The notes below the pieces were generated by a model. The model did no database searches. It saw only the letters and a list, made by a program, of their open reading frames with translations, and had not been told where the DNA came from. A program made the position numbers and the translations under genes. Shown here one piece after another: positions 23,123 to 32,201 of a DNA stretch of 37,424 nucleotides (positions within the stretch are counted from its first letter, which is position 1; each line of letters begins with the position of its first letter). Origin of the DNA: Pontiellaceae bacterium. GTDB lineage: Bacteria; Verrucomicrobiota; Kiritimatiellia; Kiritimatiellales; Tichowtungiaceae. The DNA is taken from the NCBI GenBank assembly GCA_029939835.1, contig JAOZSE010000004.1:1-37424 (forward strand). The letters are read 5' to 3'.

Positions 23123-23247
23123 GTCAGAATTCTCCTCCAGTTGTTAATTCCTGCTGTTCTTTCCCCGAGGCGGGGACAGGGCGGCATCTTCATATTTAAC
23201 GATTGGGTTGTCAATCCCTTCACCCAAAATAACCGACAGGCGGAAGT

Positions 23248-23592
23248 ATGACCCGAAAACTGCAGAAAGGCCCCTTTCAATGCCGGGAATGCGGCACCTG
23301 CTGCCGCTGGCCGGGGCACGTGCTGCTGACGGATGGCGACATCGCCCGGCTGGCCGCTGCCAGCGGACTTCCGGAAAAACTGTTTATTGAGCGCTATACC
23401 ATTCTGGCGGGCAACCGCCGGCAGTTGAGTCTGGCCGAGCAGCCGGACGGGAGGTGCATTTTTCTCAAAGAGAACCGTTGCACCTGTTATGACGCCCGTC
23501 CCAACCAGTGCCGCGATTTCCCGAACGGCTGGCGGGATACAAAAGGATGTCCCGCGCTGGAAGGGTCGGACAAAGTTCAGCTTAAGCGTTGA
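23248..23592 (+). CDS. YkgJ-family cysteine cluster protein
   Basis: The 114-residue product has eight cysteines arranged as FQCRECGTCCRW (10-21) and later CIFLKENRCTCYDARPNQCRDFP (68-90), plus CPAL near the C-terminus. This is the zinc- or iron-sulfur-cluster YkgJ (UPF0153) family, of unknown function. The ribosome binding site is GGCGGAAG. It lies on the same strand as fabZ, whose start is 67 bp after its stop, and may be co-transcribed with the lipid A genes. Confidence 0.88.
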   Translation: MTRKLQKGPFQCRECGTCCRWPGHVLLTDGDIARLAAASGLPEKLFIERYTILAGNRRQLSLAEQPDGRCIFLKENRCTCYDARPNQCRDFPNGWRDTKGCPALEGSDKVQLKR

Positions 23593-23659
23593 ACAGGGCG
23601 GGGGATTTAAAGATAATTCGCTCCCAGTCAATAACCTGTGGGAAAAGGAGCTGAAGCGC

Positions 23660-24091
23660 ATGTCTGTACTCGATATCAAAGACATTATGGAAATTCTGCC
23701 GCACCGCTATCCCTTTTTACTCGTAGATCGCATCATTGAGTGCGATGACGAAAAACGGATTGTGGGCATCAAAAACCTCACCATTAATGAGCCTTTTTTC
23801 CAGGGACATTTTCCCGGCCAGCCGGTCATGCCCGGCGTCCTCCAGATGGAGGCTCTGGCGCAGGTCGCGGGCATTCTCCTCAACAAGGTGATTGGCGCAG
23901 AGGGCAAAATCTCCTACTTCGCGGCCATTGATAACGCGCGCTTCCGCCGGCCTGTCGTGCCGGGCGACCAGCTCCGCATGGAGGTCGACATCATCAAAGC
24001 CAAGTCTCGCCTCTCCAAAGTGCATGCCAAAGCCTATGTCGGCGACGCGCTGGTTTCTGAAGCCGACCTGATGTTCAGCGCCGCCGGATAA
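23660..24091 (+). CDS. fabZ: 3-hydroxyacyl-ACP dehydratase FabZ
   Basis: The 143-residue dehydratase removes water from 3-hydroxyacyl-ACP during fatty-acid elongation. The hotdog-fold signature has LPHRYPFLLVD (13-23) and GHFPGQPVMPGVLQMEALAQ (49-68) with catalytic H50 and E64. The ATG at 23660 follows AAAGGAG and starts the conserved domain; the longer frame upstream belongs to the neighbouring gene's DNA. Only 5 bp separate it from lpxA, as in many Gram-negatives, where the two enzymes compete for the same acyl-ACP pool. Confidence 0.95.
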   Translation: MSVLDIKDIMEILPHRYPFLLVDRIIECDDEKRIVGIKNLTINEPFFQGHFPGQPVMPGVLQMEALAQVAGILLNKVIGAEGKISYFAAIDNARFRRPVVPGDQLRMEVDIIKAKSRLSKVHAKAYVGDALVSEADLMFSAAG

Positions 24092-24096
24092 ATCGT

Positions 24097-24870
24097 ATGA
24101 GCGAAATTCATTCCACCGCCATCGTCATGGACGGCGCTGAACTCGGCGCGGACATTAAGCTTGGGCCCTACAGCGTGGTCGGCTCCGCCGCCAAAATCGG
24201 CGACGGCACCGAACTGATGTCCCACGTTGTGGTCGATGGTAACACCACGATCGGCTCTGAATGCGTTATTCACCCCTTTGCCTGTATCGGAGGCCCCACG
24301 CAGGATCTCAAGTATGATGGCGGCAATCCCGGCGTAAAAGTGGGTGACAACACCGTCATCCGGGAATGCGTCACCATTAATACCGCCACGAATGATGGCG
24401 ACTTTACCGAAGTCGGTTCGGACTGCCTGCTCATGGCGTACAGCCACGTGGCCCACGCCTGTAAAGTCGGCGACGGCGTCATCATCGCCAACGGCACCCA
24501 GCTGGCCGGCGATGTGATTGTTGAGGACTTTGCCATACTCGAAGGGCTCTGCGGGGCCGTTCAGTTTCGCCGGATCGGAAAAATGGCCTTTCTGGGTGCC
24601 TATACGAAAGCAAGCCGGGACGTGCCGCCGTTTATGATCGCCGATGGCCTCGACATTCAGATTCGCGGCATCAACAAGGTCGGTATGGAACGTCGCGGTG
24701 TTTCCGAAGAATCACGCGCCGCGATCAAAGAGGCCTACCGCATTCTCTATCGCCAGAAACTACCGCTGGCTGAAGCGCTCGAAAAAATCGAAGCGGAACT
24801 CGAACCGCTCGACGAGGTCAGATATCTCGTAAACTTTATCCGCTCTTCCGAAGTTGGTATCGTGCGGTGA
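24097..24870 (+). CDS. lpxA: UDP-N-acetylglucosamine acyltransferase LpxA
   Basis: The first step of lipid A synthesis, transferring 3-hydroxyacyl from ACP to UDP-GlcNAc. Hexapeptide repeats form the left-handed beta-helix (1-185), followed by a helical tail with MERRGVSEESRAAIKEAYRILYR. The catalytic His is H120 in AYSHVAHACKVGDG (E. coli H125). Aspartate (D139) replaces the E. coli H144 equivalent, and the H160 position is not His. The DVPPFMIADG segment is normal. 257 residues is the normal length. It shares an operon with fabZ. The sequence marks the organism as lipid A-producing. Confidence 0.95.
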   Translation: MSEIHSTAIVMDGAELGADIKLGPYSVVGSAAKIGDGTELMSHVVVDGNTTIGSECVIHPFACIGGPTQDLKYDGGNPGVKVGDNTVIRECVTINTATNDGDFTEVGSDCLLMAYSHVAHACKVGDGVIIANGTQLAGDVIVEDFAILEGLCGAVQFRRIGKMAFLGAYTKASRDVPPFMIADGLDIQIRGINKVGMERRGVSEESRAAIKEAYRILYRQKLPLAEALEKIEAELEPLDEVRYLVNFIRSSEVGIVR

Positions 24871-24883
24871 AAAGATCGAAAAA

Positions 24884-24903
24884 CGAAATACCCAAACACC
24901 CAA
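24884..24903. repeat. Left inverted repeat beside the first S23 gene
   Basis: Twenty bases, CGAAATACCCAA plus eight more, match the complement of 25290-25309 at 19 of 20 positions. It lies between lpxA and the S23 start codon. Confidence 0.8.
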
Positions 24904-24916
24904 ATAAATCCGAAGC

Positions 24917-25264
24917 ATGAATAATGACAAGCCTTACGATTTAGAGGAGCGCACAGCGCTTTTCGGAGAGGCGGTCATCAAATTCGCGAAAAAAGTTCCG
25001 GTAACACCTGTTACCCGGCGGCTCATCGACCAGATCGTTGGTGCGGGAACCAGCGTGGGGGCAAATTACAGGGAGGCGGATGACGGGGTTTCGAAAAATG
25101 ATTTTCGGTATAAAATATCGATTTGTAAGCGTGAGGCTCGCGAGACTAAGTTTTTTGTTCGCATGATTGTGACAGCGGTTCCTGAATTGCTGGAAGAAGC
25201 AAAGCCGCTTTCTCAAGAGGCCAAAGAGTTACATCTGATTTTTGCAAAGATATATCGAGGGTGA
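24917..25264 (+). CDS. S23/four helix bundle protein (23S rRNA intervening-sequence family)
   Basis: The 115-residue protein has the family core: VTRRLIDQIVGAGTSVGANYREADDG (about 32-57), KISICKREARETKFFVRMI (about 66-84) and a final helix. These proteins form pentameric helical barrels; they were first found inside 23S rRNA insertions and resemble the Avd factor of diversity-generating retroelements. The free-standing role is unknown. The ORF is bracketed by 20-bp inverted repeats (24884-24903 and 25290-25309). The region around it is more AT-rich than its neighbours. It splits lpxA from the GspE-type gene without an obvious operon link. Confidence 0.85.
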   Translation: MNNDKPYDLEERTALFGEAVIKFAKKVPVTPVTRRLIDQIVGAGTSVGANYREADDGVSKNDFRYKISICKREARETKFFVRMIVTAVPELLEEAKPLSQEAKELHLIFAKIYRG

Positions 25265-25289
25265 TTCGGAATTTGTATTTCCTTATTCG

Positions 25290-25309
25290 TTGGGTATTTG
25301 GGTATTTCG
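25290..25309. repeat. Right inverted repeat beside the first S23 gene
   Basis: Partner of 24884-24903 (19 of 20 bases complementary). The left copy is 13 bp before the ORF start; this copy is 25 bp after its stop. Confidence 0.8.
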
Positions 25310-25367
25310 GCATTAGGATTTTAATGTTGTCGAACGGAATGACATGGGAAACAGGCGGGACTTGGCT

Positions 25368-27089
25368 ATGAAGAAAACTCAATTGACCAATCTTCTAGAG
25401 CAGACCGGCTTGTTCGAGCCAGAACAGATCGAAGAACTGCTCGGCGCGATTGCCGAAAGCAGCGCGGACTTCACCGAGACCGTAGTCGAAAAGGCCGACG
25501 TGCGCGAAGACGAGTTTCTCGAAAAACTCGGCGCGGCGATGGATCTGCCGTACAGGCGCCTCAAAGAACTCGAAGTTTCTGAGGAGTTGCTTGCGCGCGT
25601 GCCGCCCAAAGCGGTTTTCCAGTACAACATTATGCCGGTGGACGAAGAGGCCGGCGTCTTGCAGATTGCGACAGCCAACCCGTTTCAGCCGGGACTGATT
25701 GATGCCATGCGGCTTGCAACCGGCGGACGCATCAAGCTGGTGCTGAGCCCTGCCGCCGATATTGAGGCCGCCGCAAAACGTCTCTACGGGGTCGGCGCCG
25801 AAACACTCGACCGGCTCATGCAGGATGATGACCGCATAGACCTCGATGCCGAAGTGGATCTTTCCAAACAGGATCTGAGCGAACTCGATCAGGAGGCCTC
25901 CGTCGTTAAGTTCGTCAACCAGATCATCTGGGAGGCGCACCAGAACCGCTCGACCGATATCCACATTGAGCCGATGGAAACCGACCTGCGCATCCGCTAC
26001 CGCATTGACGGCGTGCTTCACCCGACGCCATTGCCGCCGCACCTCAAACGTTTTCAGTCCGCGATCATCTCGCGCATTAAAGTGATGGCCAACATGGATA
26101 TCGCCGAAAAACGCCTGCCGCAGGACGGGCGCATCAGTTTGCGCATTCAGGGCGAGGAAATTGACGTTCGTGTTTCGACCATGCCGACGGTCTATGGCGA
26201 GAGCGTCAGCCTCCGCCTGCTTCTGCGCGGCAGCGGTATGCTGGGAATGGAGAAGCTCGGCCTCAATCCCGAGGATGAAAAAATCCTCAAACGGATGATC
26301 GTCCGCCCGCACGGCATTCTGTTGTGTACCGGCCCGACCGGCTCGGGTAAATCAACTTCACTCTACGCGTGGCTTCACACGATCAACTCGGTTGATAAGC
26401 GCATCATGTCCGCCGAGGATCCGATTGAATACGAAATGGCCGGCGTTAATCAGGTGCAGATGAAGCCCGATATCGGCCTGAGCTTTGCTCACGTTCTGCG
26501 CACCTTCCTGCGTCAGGATCCCGATGTCATTATGGTGGGGGAAATCCGCGACCGCGAAACCGCCGAGATTTCCATCCGTGCCGCGCTGACGGGACATCTC
26601 GTTTTCAGCACCCTGCACACCAACGACTCCGCCGGAAGCATCAACCGCCTGCTCGATATGGGTATCGAGCCGTTCCTTGTCGCTTCATCGGTCGAAGGGA
26701 TTGTCGCCCAGCGCCTCATTCGCCGTTTATGCCCTGCCTGTCGCAAGGCGATTGAGATCGACGAAACCAAACGGGAATTTCTGCGCGGCGAAGGCTTTCC
26801 GGTCGAAGCGCTCAAAACCCAGGCCATCTACGAACCCGTTGGCTGCGACGAATGCCGCGGCAACGGATTCAAAGGCCGTACTGGCATTTATGAAATTCTG
26901 GCGGTCGACGATCACATCCGCCCGCTCATCATTGCCCGCGCCAGCGCCAGCGAAATCAAGCGCGAAGCACTCAAACACGGCCTGCACACCCTGCGCGACG
27001 ACGGCTGGAAAAAAGTGCTCGCCGGTGTCACCACCGTCGAAGAAGTCCTCCGCGTCACCGAAGAGGATGAGGAAGAGACTCTTTCGTAG
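25368..27089 (+). CDS. Type II secretion / type IV pilus assembly ATPase (GspE/PilB family)
   Basis: The 573-residue hexameric ATPase has an N-terminal N1E-like domain (about 1-150) and a catalytic domain. Walker A GPTGSGKST lies at about 322-330, an Asp box DPIEYEMAGVNQVQ follows, Walker B-like DPDVIMVGEIRD is near 384, and the His box HTNDSAGSINRLLDM comes later. A zinc knuckle has C455-x2-C458 and C493-x2-C496. It powers pilus or pseudopilus polymerisation. PilC, PilT and pilin genes are absent nearby. The ATG at 25368 has a modest GGCGGG ribosome binding site. It is not clear whether it serves pili or secretion. Confidence 0.9.
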   Translation: MKKTQLTNLLEQTGLFEPEQIEELLGAIAESSADFTETVVEKADVREDEFLEKLGAAMDLPYRRLKELEVSEELLARVPPKAVFQYNIMPVDEEAGVLQIATANPFQPGLIDAMRLATGGRIKLVLSPAADIEAAAKRLYGVGAETLDRLMQDDDRIDLDAEVDLSKQDLSELDQEASVVKFVNQIIWEAHQNRSTDIHIEPMETDLRIRYRIDGVLHPTPLPPHLKRFQSAIISRIKVMANMDIAEKRLPQDGRISLRIQGEEIDVRVSTMPTVYGESVSLRLLLRGSGMLGMEKLGLNPEDEKILKRMIVRPHGILLCTGPTGSGKSTSLYAWLHTINSVDKRIMSAEDPIEYEMAGVNQVQMKPDIGLSFAHVLRTFLRQDPDVIMVGEIRDRETAEISIRAALTGHLVFSTLHTNDSAGSINRLLDMGIEPFLVASSVEGIVAQRLIRRLCPACRKAIEIDETKREFLRGEGFPVEALKTQAIYEPVGCDECRGNGFKGRTGIYEILAVDDHIRPLIIARASASEIKREALKHGLHTLRDDGWKKVLAGVTTVEEVLRVTEEDEEETLS

Positions 27090-27111
27090 CGACGTTTTAA
27101 TAAAGCGGAGC

Positions 27112-27139
27112 TTGCAGGGGACGGGGCTTTCTTTAGAAT
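27112..27139 (+). promoter_or_regulatory. Candidate promoter of the V-ATPase operon
   Basis: TAGAAT (27134-27139, five of six) sits 16 bp after TTGCAG (27112-27117, weak -35). It is 37 bp upstream of the first V-ATPase start codon, in the only gap before the operon. Confidence 0.4.
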
Positions 27140-27176
27140 CGCGGTTCTGGATTTTTTTAACCGAATGGAGCGCATT

Positions 27177-27800
27177 ATGGCTGAAGAACTGCAACCGTTA
27201 CTCGAACAGATTCGCAAGGAGGGCGTCGAAAAAGCGGAGGCGCAGGCCTCCGAAATTCTCGAACAGGCCAAAGCTAAAGCGGCGCAGACGGTGCGTGACG
27301 CGGAAGACAAGGCCAAGGAATTGGTCGCCAAGGCGCAGGCCGATGCCGTGATCTACACCGAGCGCAGCACGGCCACACTCGAACAGGCGGCTCGCGACCT
27401 GCTGATCACCGTCGGGCAGGGGATCGAAAACATCATTGCCGAACTCGTCGCCGAATCGGTGGATGCCGCGCTGAAGATTGAAGTGCTCGAAGAGATGATG
27501 ATCAAAATGGCGCAGTCCTGTGCTGAAAAGCAGGGCGAAACCCGCATCGAACTGCTTATCAGCGAGAAGGACCAGAAGGATATGGTCAAATTTTTTGCCG
27601 ATAAATACCGCGAAAAAATGGTGCATGGCATCGAGCTGCACACGGACAATGAAATCCTCAAGGGGTTCAAAGTCAGTTTTGCCGACGACCATGTCTATCT
27701 CGACTTTACGAGCGACGCCATTGCCGATGCGCTCACCGCCTTCCTGCGTCCCAAGCTGGCCGAAATCGTCAGCCGCGTTGCAAAGGAAACAGCGGAATAA
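27177..27800 (+). CDS. ntpE: V-type ATPase subunit E (peripheral stalk)
   Basis: The 207-residue protein has a long charged N-terminal helix (AEELQPLLEQIRKEGVEKAEAQ, to about residue 100) that forms the peripheral stalk, and a globular C-terminal domain. The layout and its place as the first gene of a V-ATPase operon define it as subunit E. The ATG at 27177 has GGAG six bases upstream and is preferred over the one at 27165. DUF2764 and the A subunit follow. Confidence 0.88.
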   Translation: MAEELQPLLEQIRKEGVEKAEAQASEILEQAKAKAAQTVRDAEDKAKELVAKAQADAVIYTERSTATLEQAARDLLITVGQGIENIIAELVAESVDAALKIEVLEEMMIKMAQSCAEKQGETRIELLISEKDQKDMVKFFADKYREKMVHGIELHTDNEILKGFKVSFADDHVYLDFTSDAIADALTAFLRPKLAEIVSRVAKETAE

Positions 27801-27873
27801 CAGGGATCAGGAGTCAGGTGTCAGGGGGAAGAAACGATTTTAACGAGCGGAGCGTTTCAACGATTTAAACGAA

Positions 27874-28422
27874 ATGAGCAAACACTGGTATTTAGTTGCC
27901 TCGCTGCCGTATCTGCGCTTCGGCGAAAAGCCGCCGATGGACGTGGCGGGTTTTCGCGCGGCCTGTGCCGGGCATCTTTCGACCGAAGAGATTGCGGCGG
28001 TTGAAGCGATCCTGGAAAACCGTCAGCCACTTGCCGGAGTTGCCCAAACGTGGTGGGCTGGGGAAGTACAACTGCGCAACGCGGTGGTGCGGGTGCGCGC
28101 TAAAAACCGCGGCACGGAGGCCGCCCGTTTTGTTCATCCGCACGAAGGATTCAGCGTAACCATCGAAAAAATGGTGGCAGATGCCTTTGCCCGGCCCAAC
28201 CCGCTCGAGCAGGAGGCGGAACTCGACCGCGCCCGCTGGGCGCTGGCCGATGAACTGGCGATCACCGATCCGTTCGGTTTCGCCGCTGTTCTCGCCTTCG
28301 CCGTCAAACTGCGCATTGCTGAGCGCTGGGCCGGTCTGGACGAAGCTGCGGGCCAAGAAAAAACAGAAGAGTTTGTTCTTTCAGCTTTGGAGCCGGAAGA
28401 ACTGATAACCAATAACGAATAA
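27874..28422 (+). CDS. DUF2764 family protein of the V-ATPase operon
   Basis: The 182-residue protein starts YLVASLPYLRFGEKPPMDVAGF, which matches DUF2764, a family found between subunits E and A in V-ATPase operons of chlamydiae, Bacteroidetes and related groups. It may stand in for subunit C, which links stator and membrane parts; this is inference. The short C-terminus ELITNNE and the stop are encoded by an AT-rich repeat word (28402-28422), so the gene's end may have been set by it. Upstream, repeats occupy 27801-27873. Confidence 0.75.
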   Translation: MSKHWYLVASLPYLRFGEKPPMDVAGFRAACAGHLSTEEIAAVEAILENRQPLAGVAQTWWAGEVQLRNAVVRVRAKNRGTEAARFVHPHEGFSVTIEKMVADAFARPNPLEQEAELDRARWALADELAITDPFGFAAVLAFAVKLRIAERWAGLDEAAGQEKTEEFVLSALEPEELITNNE

Positions 28423-28430
28423 AAAATATC

Positions 28431-30161
28431 ATGAACTTAGGAAAAATTGTCGGTGTAAACGGAAATCTGCTGACGGTGGAGTTTGAGAAACCCGTCATTC
28501 AGAACGAAGTGGGCTTCGCCCGGCTCGGCGACATCAGCCTGAAGTCGGAAGTGATTCGTGTACGCGGCAGCCACGCCGAACTGCAGGTGTTTGAAGCTAC
28601 CACGGGCCTTAGGGTTGGCGATCAGGTGGAGTTTACCGGCGAACTGCTCGCAGTGGAGCTTGGCCCGGGCCTGCTGACACAGGTGTTCGACGGACTGCAG
28701 AACCCGCTCCCGGCGCTGGCCGAGGAGTGCGGCTTTTTCCTGCAGCGCGGTAAATACCTGCAGGCGCTTCCGCGCGAAACCAAATGGAAATTTACGCCCG
28801 CAGTCAAAGCCGGCGATTCCGTACTGGCGGGTGATGCCGTCGGCTGTGTTCCGGAAGGAATTTTTGATCATAAAATCATGGTGCCGTTCCGCCTGCACGG
28901 ACGGCTGACGGTTAAAGAGGTGGCGGCCGAAGGTGAATATACCGTGGAGGACGTTGTGGCCAGGGTCGCGGACGAAAAAGGTCGCGAATACGAAGTCCGC
29001 ATGATGCAGGTCTGGCCCGTCAAGGTGCCGGTCAAGTGCTACGCCGAGCGGTTGCGTCCGTCCGAGCCGCTCATCACCAAAGTGCGCATTGTGGACACGT
29101 TCTTTCCGGTCGCGCGCGGCGGAACCTATTGTATTCCCGGTCCGTTTGGCGCGGGTAAAACCGTTTTGCAGCAGATTACCAGCCGCCACGCGGACGTGGA
29201 CGTGGTCATCATCGCGGCCTGCGGCGAGCGCGCGGGCGAAGTGGTCGAAACACTGCGCGAATTTCCCGAGCTGACTGACCCGCGCACCGGCAAAAGCCTG
29301 ATGGAGCGCACGCTCATCATTTGCAACACCAGTTCGATGCCGGTGGCCGCGCGCGAAGCGTCTGTCTATACGGCGGTGACCATTGCTGAATACTACCGCC
29401 AGATGGGACTCAACGTTCTGCTGCTGGCCGACTCGACCTCACGCTGGGCGCAGGCCCTGCGCGAAATGTCCGGACGTCTTGAAGAAATTCCCGGCGAAGA
29501 GGCGTTCCCGGCCTATCTCGAATCAGTGATCGCCGCCTTTTATGAGCGCGGCGGCGTGGTGCGCCTGCACGATGGTTCGACCGGTTCGGTGACGATCGGC
29601 GGAACGGTTTCGCCCGCAGGCGGCAACTTTGAAGAGCCGGTCACACAGAGTACGCTCAAAGTGGTGGGGGCCTTCCACGGGCTTTCGCGCGCGCGTTCCG
29701 ACGCCCGGCGCTATCCGGCCATTGACCCGCTCGACAGCTGGAGTAAATACCCGAGCTTGGTGGATGCCGAAGAACTCGAACTTGCCCGTCACTTCCTGCG
29801 CGAAGGCAACGAAGTCAACCAGATGATGAAGGTGGTCGGCGAGGAGGGTACCTCGCTGGACGACTTCATTGTTTATCTGAAAGGCGAGTATCTGGATGAC
29901 GTCTATCTGCAGCAGAATGCATTCCACGAAGTGGACGCCGCCACGCCTGTGGAACGGCAGAAGCATGTATTCAGTGCGCTCGCGAAAATCCTGCGCACAA
30001 AAATGAAGTTTGAAAGCAAAGAGGCCGCGCGCGGCTTTTTCCAGAGTCTGACACAGGCCACGCGCGACTGGAACCAGATCGCTATGGAGATACCCGAATT
30101 TAAACAACAGGAGGAGCAGCTCGACGCCATGCTCGCGGAGGTTACGAGCTACGAAACGTAG
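28431..30161 (+). CDS. ntpA: V-type ATPase catalytic subunit A
   Basis: The 576-residue catalytic subunit hydrolyses or makes ATP in the V1 head. The P-loop GPFGAGKT lies at residues 237-244. The non-homologous insert of A subunits (about 115-200) precedes it, then ACGERAGEVVETLREFPEL, LLADSTSRWAQALREMSGRLEEIPGEE and the ordered C-terminal domain follow. The stop TAG at 30159-30161 is the second to fourth base of a GTAGGACAGG repeat (30158-30179). The ATG at 28431 has no strong ribosome binding site. Confidence 0.97.
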   Translation: MNLGKIVGVNGNLLTVEFEKPVIQNEVGFARLGDISLKSEVIRVRGSHAELQVFEATTGLRVGDQVEFTGELLAVELGPGLLTQVFDGLQNPLPALAEECGFFLQRGKYLQALPRETKWKFTPAVKAGDSVLAGDAVGCVPEGIFDHKIMVPFRLHGRLTVKEVAAEGEYTVEDVVARVADEKGREYEVRMMQVWPVKVPVKCYAERLRPSEPLITKVRIVDTFFPVARGGTYCIPGPFGAGKTVLQQITSRHADVDVVIIAACGERAGEVVETLREFPELTDPRTGKSLMERTLIICNTSSMPVAAREASVYTAVTIAEYYRQMGLNVLLLADSTSRWAQALREMSGRLEEIPGEEAFPAYLESVIAAFYERGGVVRLHDGSTGSVTIGGTVSPAGGNFEEPVTQSTLKVVGAFHGLSRARSDARRYPAIDPLDSWSKYPSLVDAEELELARHFLREGNEVNQMMKVVGEEGTSLDDFIVYLKGEYLDDVYLQQNAFHEVDAATPVERQKHVFSALAKILRTKMKFESKEAARGFFQSLTQATRDWNQIAMEIPEFKQQEEQLDAMLAEVTSYET

Positions 30162-30401
30162 GACAGGCTTCCAGCCTGTTCAAGCAAAGGAGAGAGAGAG
30201 TTTTATCCATAGATGTTCGCAGATGGGAGAGAAAGTAGGGTAAGCGTTTCGCTTGCCTGTTCACTTGGCAGGAAAGGGTTTTTCACAACCGCTTCGCTTG
30301 AGGAAGTCAGAGAAACAGCCGAGAAATAAAGAGGAAGAGTTTTGACCGCGAAAAAACGCGAATAAACGGGCGATAGCCCGTTTATGAACGGAGAGAAAAA
30401 T
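30158..30401. other. Repeat patchwork between ntpA and ntpB
   Basis: This 240-bp gap inside the operon has no gene. It holds a left-half copy of the 120-168 repeat (30158-30179), an element GTAGGGTAAGCG/CGCTTGCC (30235-30256), the word ATCCATAGATGTTCGCAGAT, an AACGCGAATAAACG-type word, and a perfect 8-bp hairpin AAACGGGC/GCCCGTTT (30364-30383) ending 18 bases before the ntpB start codon. Confidence 0.7.
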
Positions 30402-31694
<1,293 letters not shown>

Positions 31695-31700
31695 TCATCG

Positions 31701-31712
31701 GTTAAAAGTTAT
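31701..31712. repeat. Left AT-rich inverted word beside the second S23 gene
   Basis: GTTAAAAGTTAT here is the exact complement of 32164-32175, on the other side of the S23 gene. Related TAACC/GATAAC words surround both. Confidence 0.6.
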
Positions 31713-31770
31713 TTGGTTATCGGGGAATAGAGAGTTGCCAGTGATCAGATAAGGGCTGTCGGAGAGAAAA

Positions 31771-32160
31771 ATGAGCAATGAAATCCGAACATTTGAAGAT
31801 CTTGAGTGCTGGAAAGCAGGTCGGGCGCTTCGACTGTTTGTTGCTAAAACGATTGTGCCTGTTTTGCCGAAAGAAGAGCGGTTTGGGCTGAAGGCTCAGA
31901 TTTTGAATGCGGCCCGATCAACGACGGCCAATATCGCTGAAGGATACGGACGCTTTCATTACATGGATAATGCGAAGTTTTGTAGTAACTCGCGCGGATC
32001 GTGTTGGGAGGTGCTCGACCACCTTATCACAGCGAATGATGAAGAAATGATTCCGAGTGAGATGCTTAACGAAGGAAGGATCCTTGTAAACGAAGCGGTC
32101 AAGTTGCTGAATGGCTACATGAACTATCTGAAACGAGCCGCCAAAACAGATAACCATTAA
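31771..32160 (+). CDS. Second S23/four helix bundle protein, inside the V-ATPase operon
   Basis: The 129-residue protein has the second common S23 layout: FEDLECWKAGRALRLFV (8-24), RFGLKAQILNAARSTTANIAEGYGR (37-61), SRGSCWEVLDHLITAN (74-89) and a helix to the end. It is only distantly related to the copy at 24917. A perfect inverted 12-bp pair (31701-31712, 32164-32175) brackets it, and the last codons lie in an AT-rich repeat word. It splits ntpB from ntpD, where V-ATPase operons have no such gene, so it was probably acquired. Confidence 0.85.
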   Translation: MSNEIRTFEDLECWKAGRALRLFVAKTIVPVLPKEERFGLKAQILNAARSTTANIAEGYGRFHYMDNAKFCSNSRGSCWEVLDHLITANDEEMIPSEMLNEGRILVNEAVKLLNGYMNYLKRAAKTDNH

Positions 32161-32163
32161 CCG

Positions 32164-32175
32164 ATAACTTTTAAC
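32164..32175. repeat. Right AT-rich inverted word beside the second S23 gene
   Basis: ATAACTTTTAAC, partner of 31701-31712. The surrounding 32150-32190 stretch repeats GATAAC and TAACTG words. Confidence 0.6.
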
Positions 32176-32201
32176 TGCTAACTGATAACTGGCGAAGCCG
32201 A

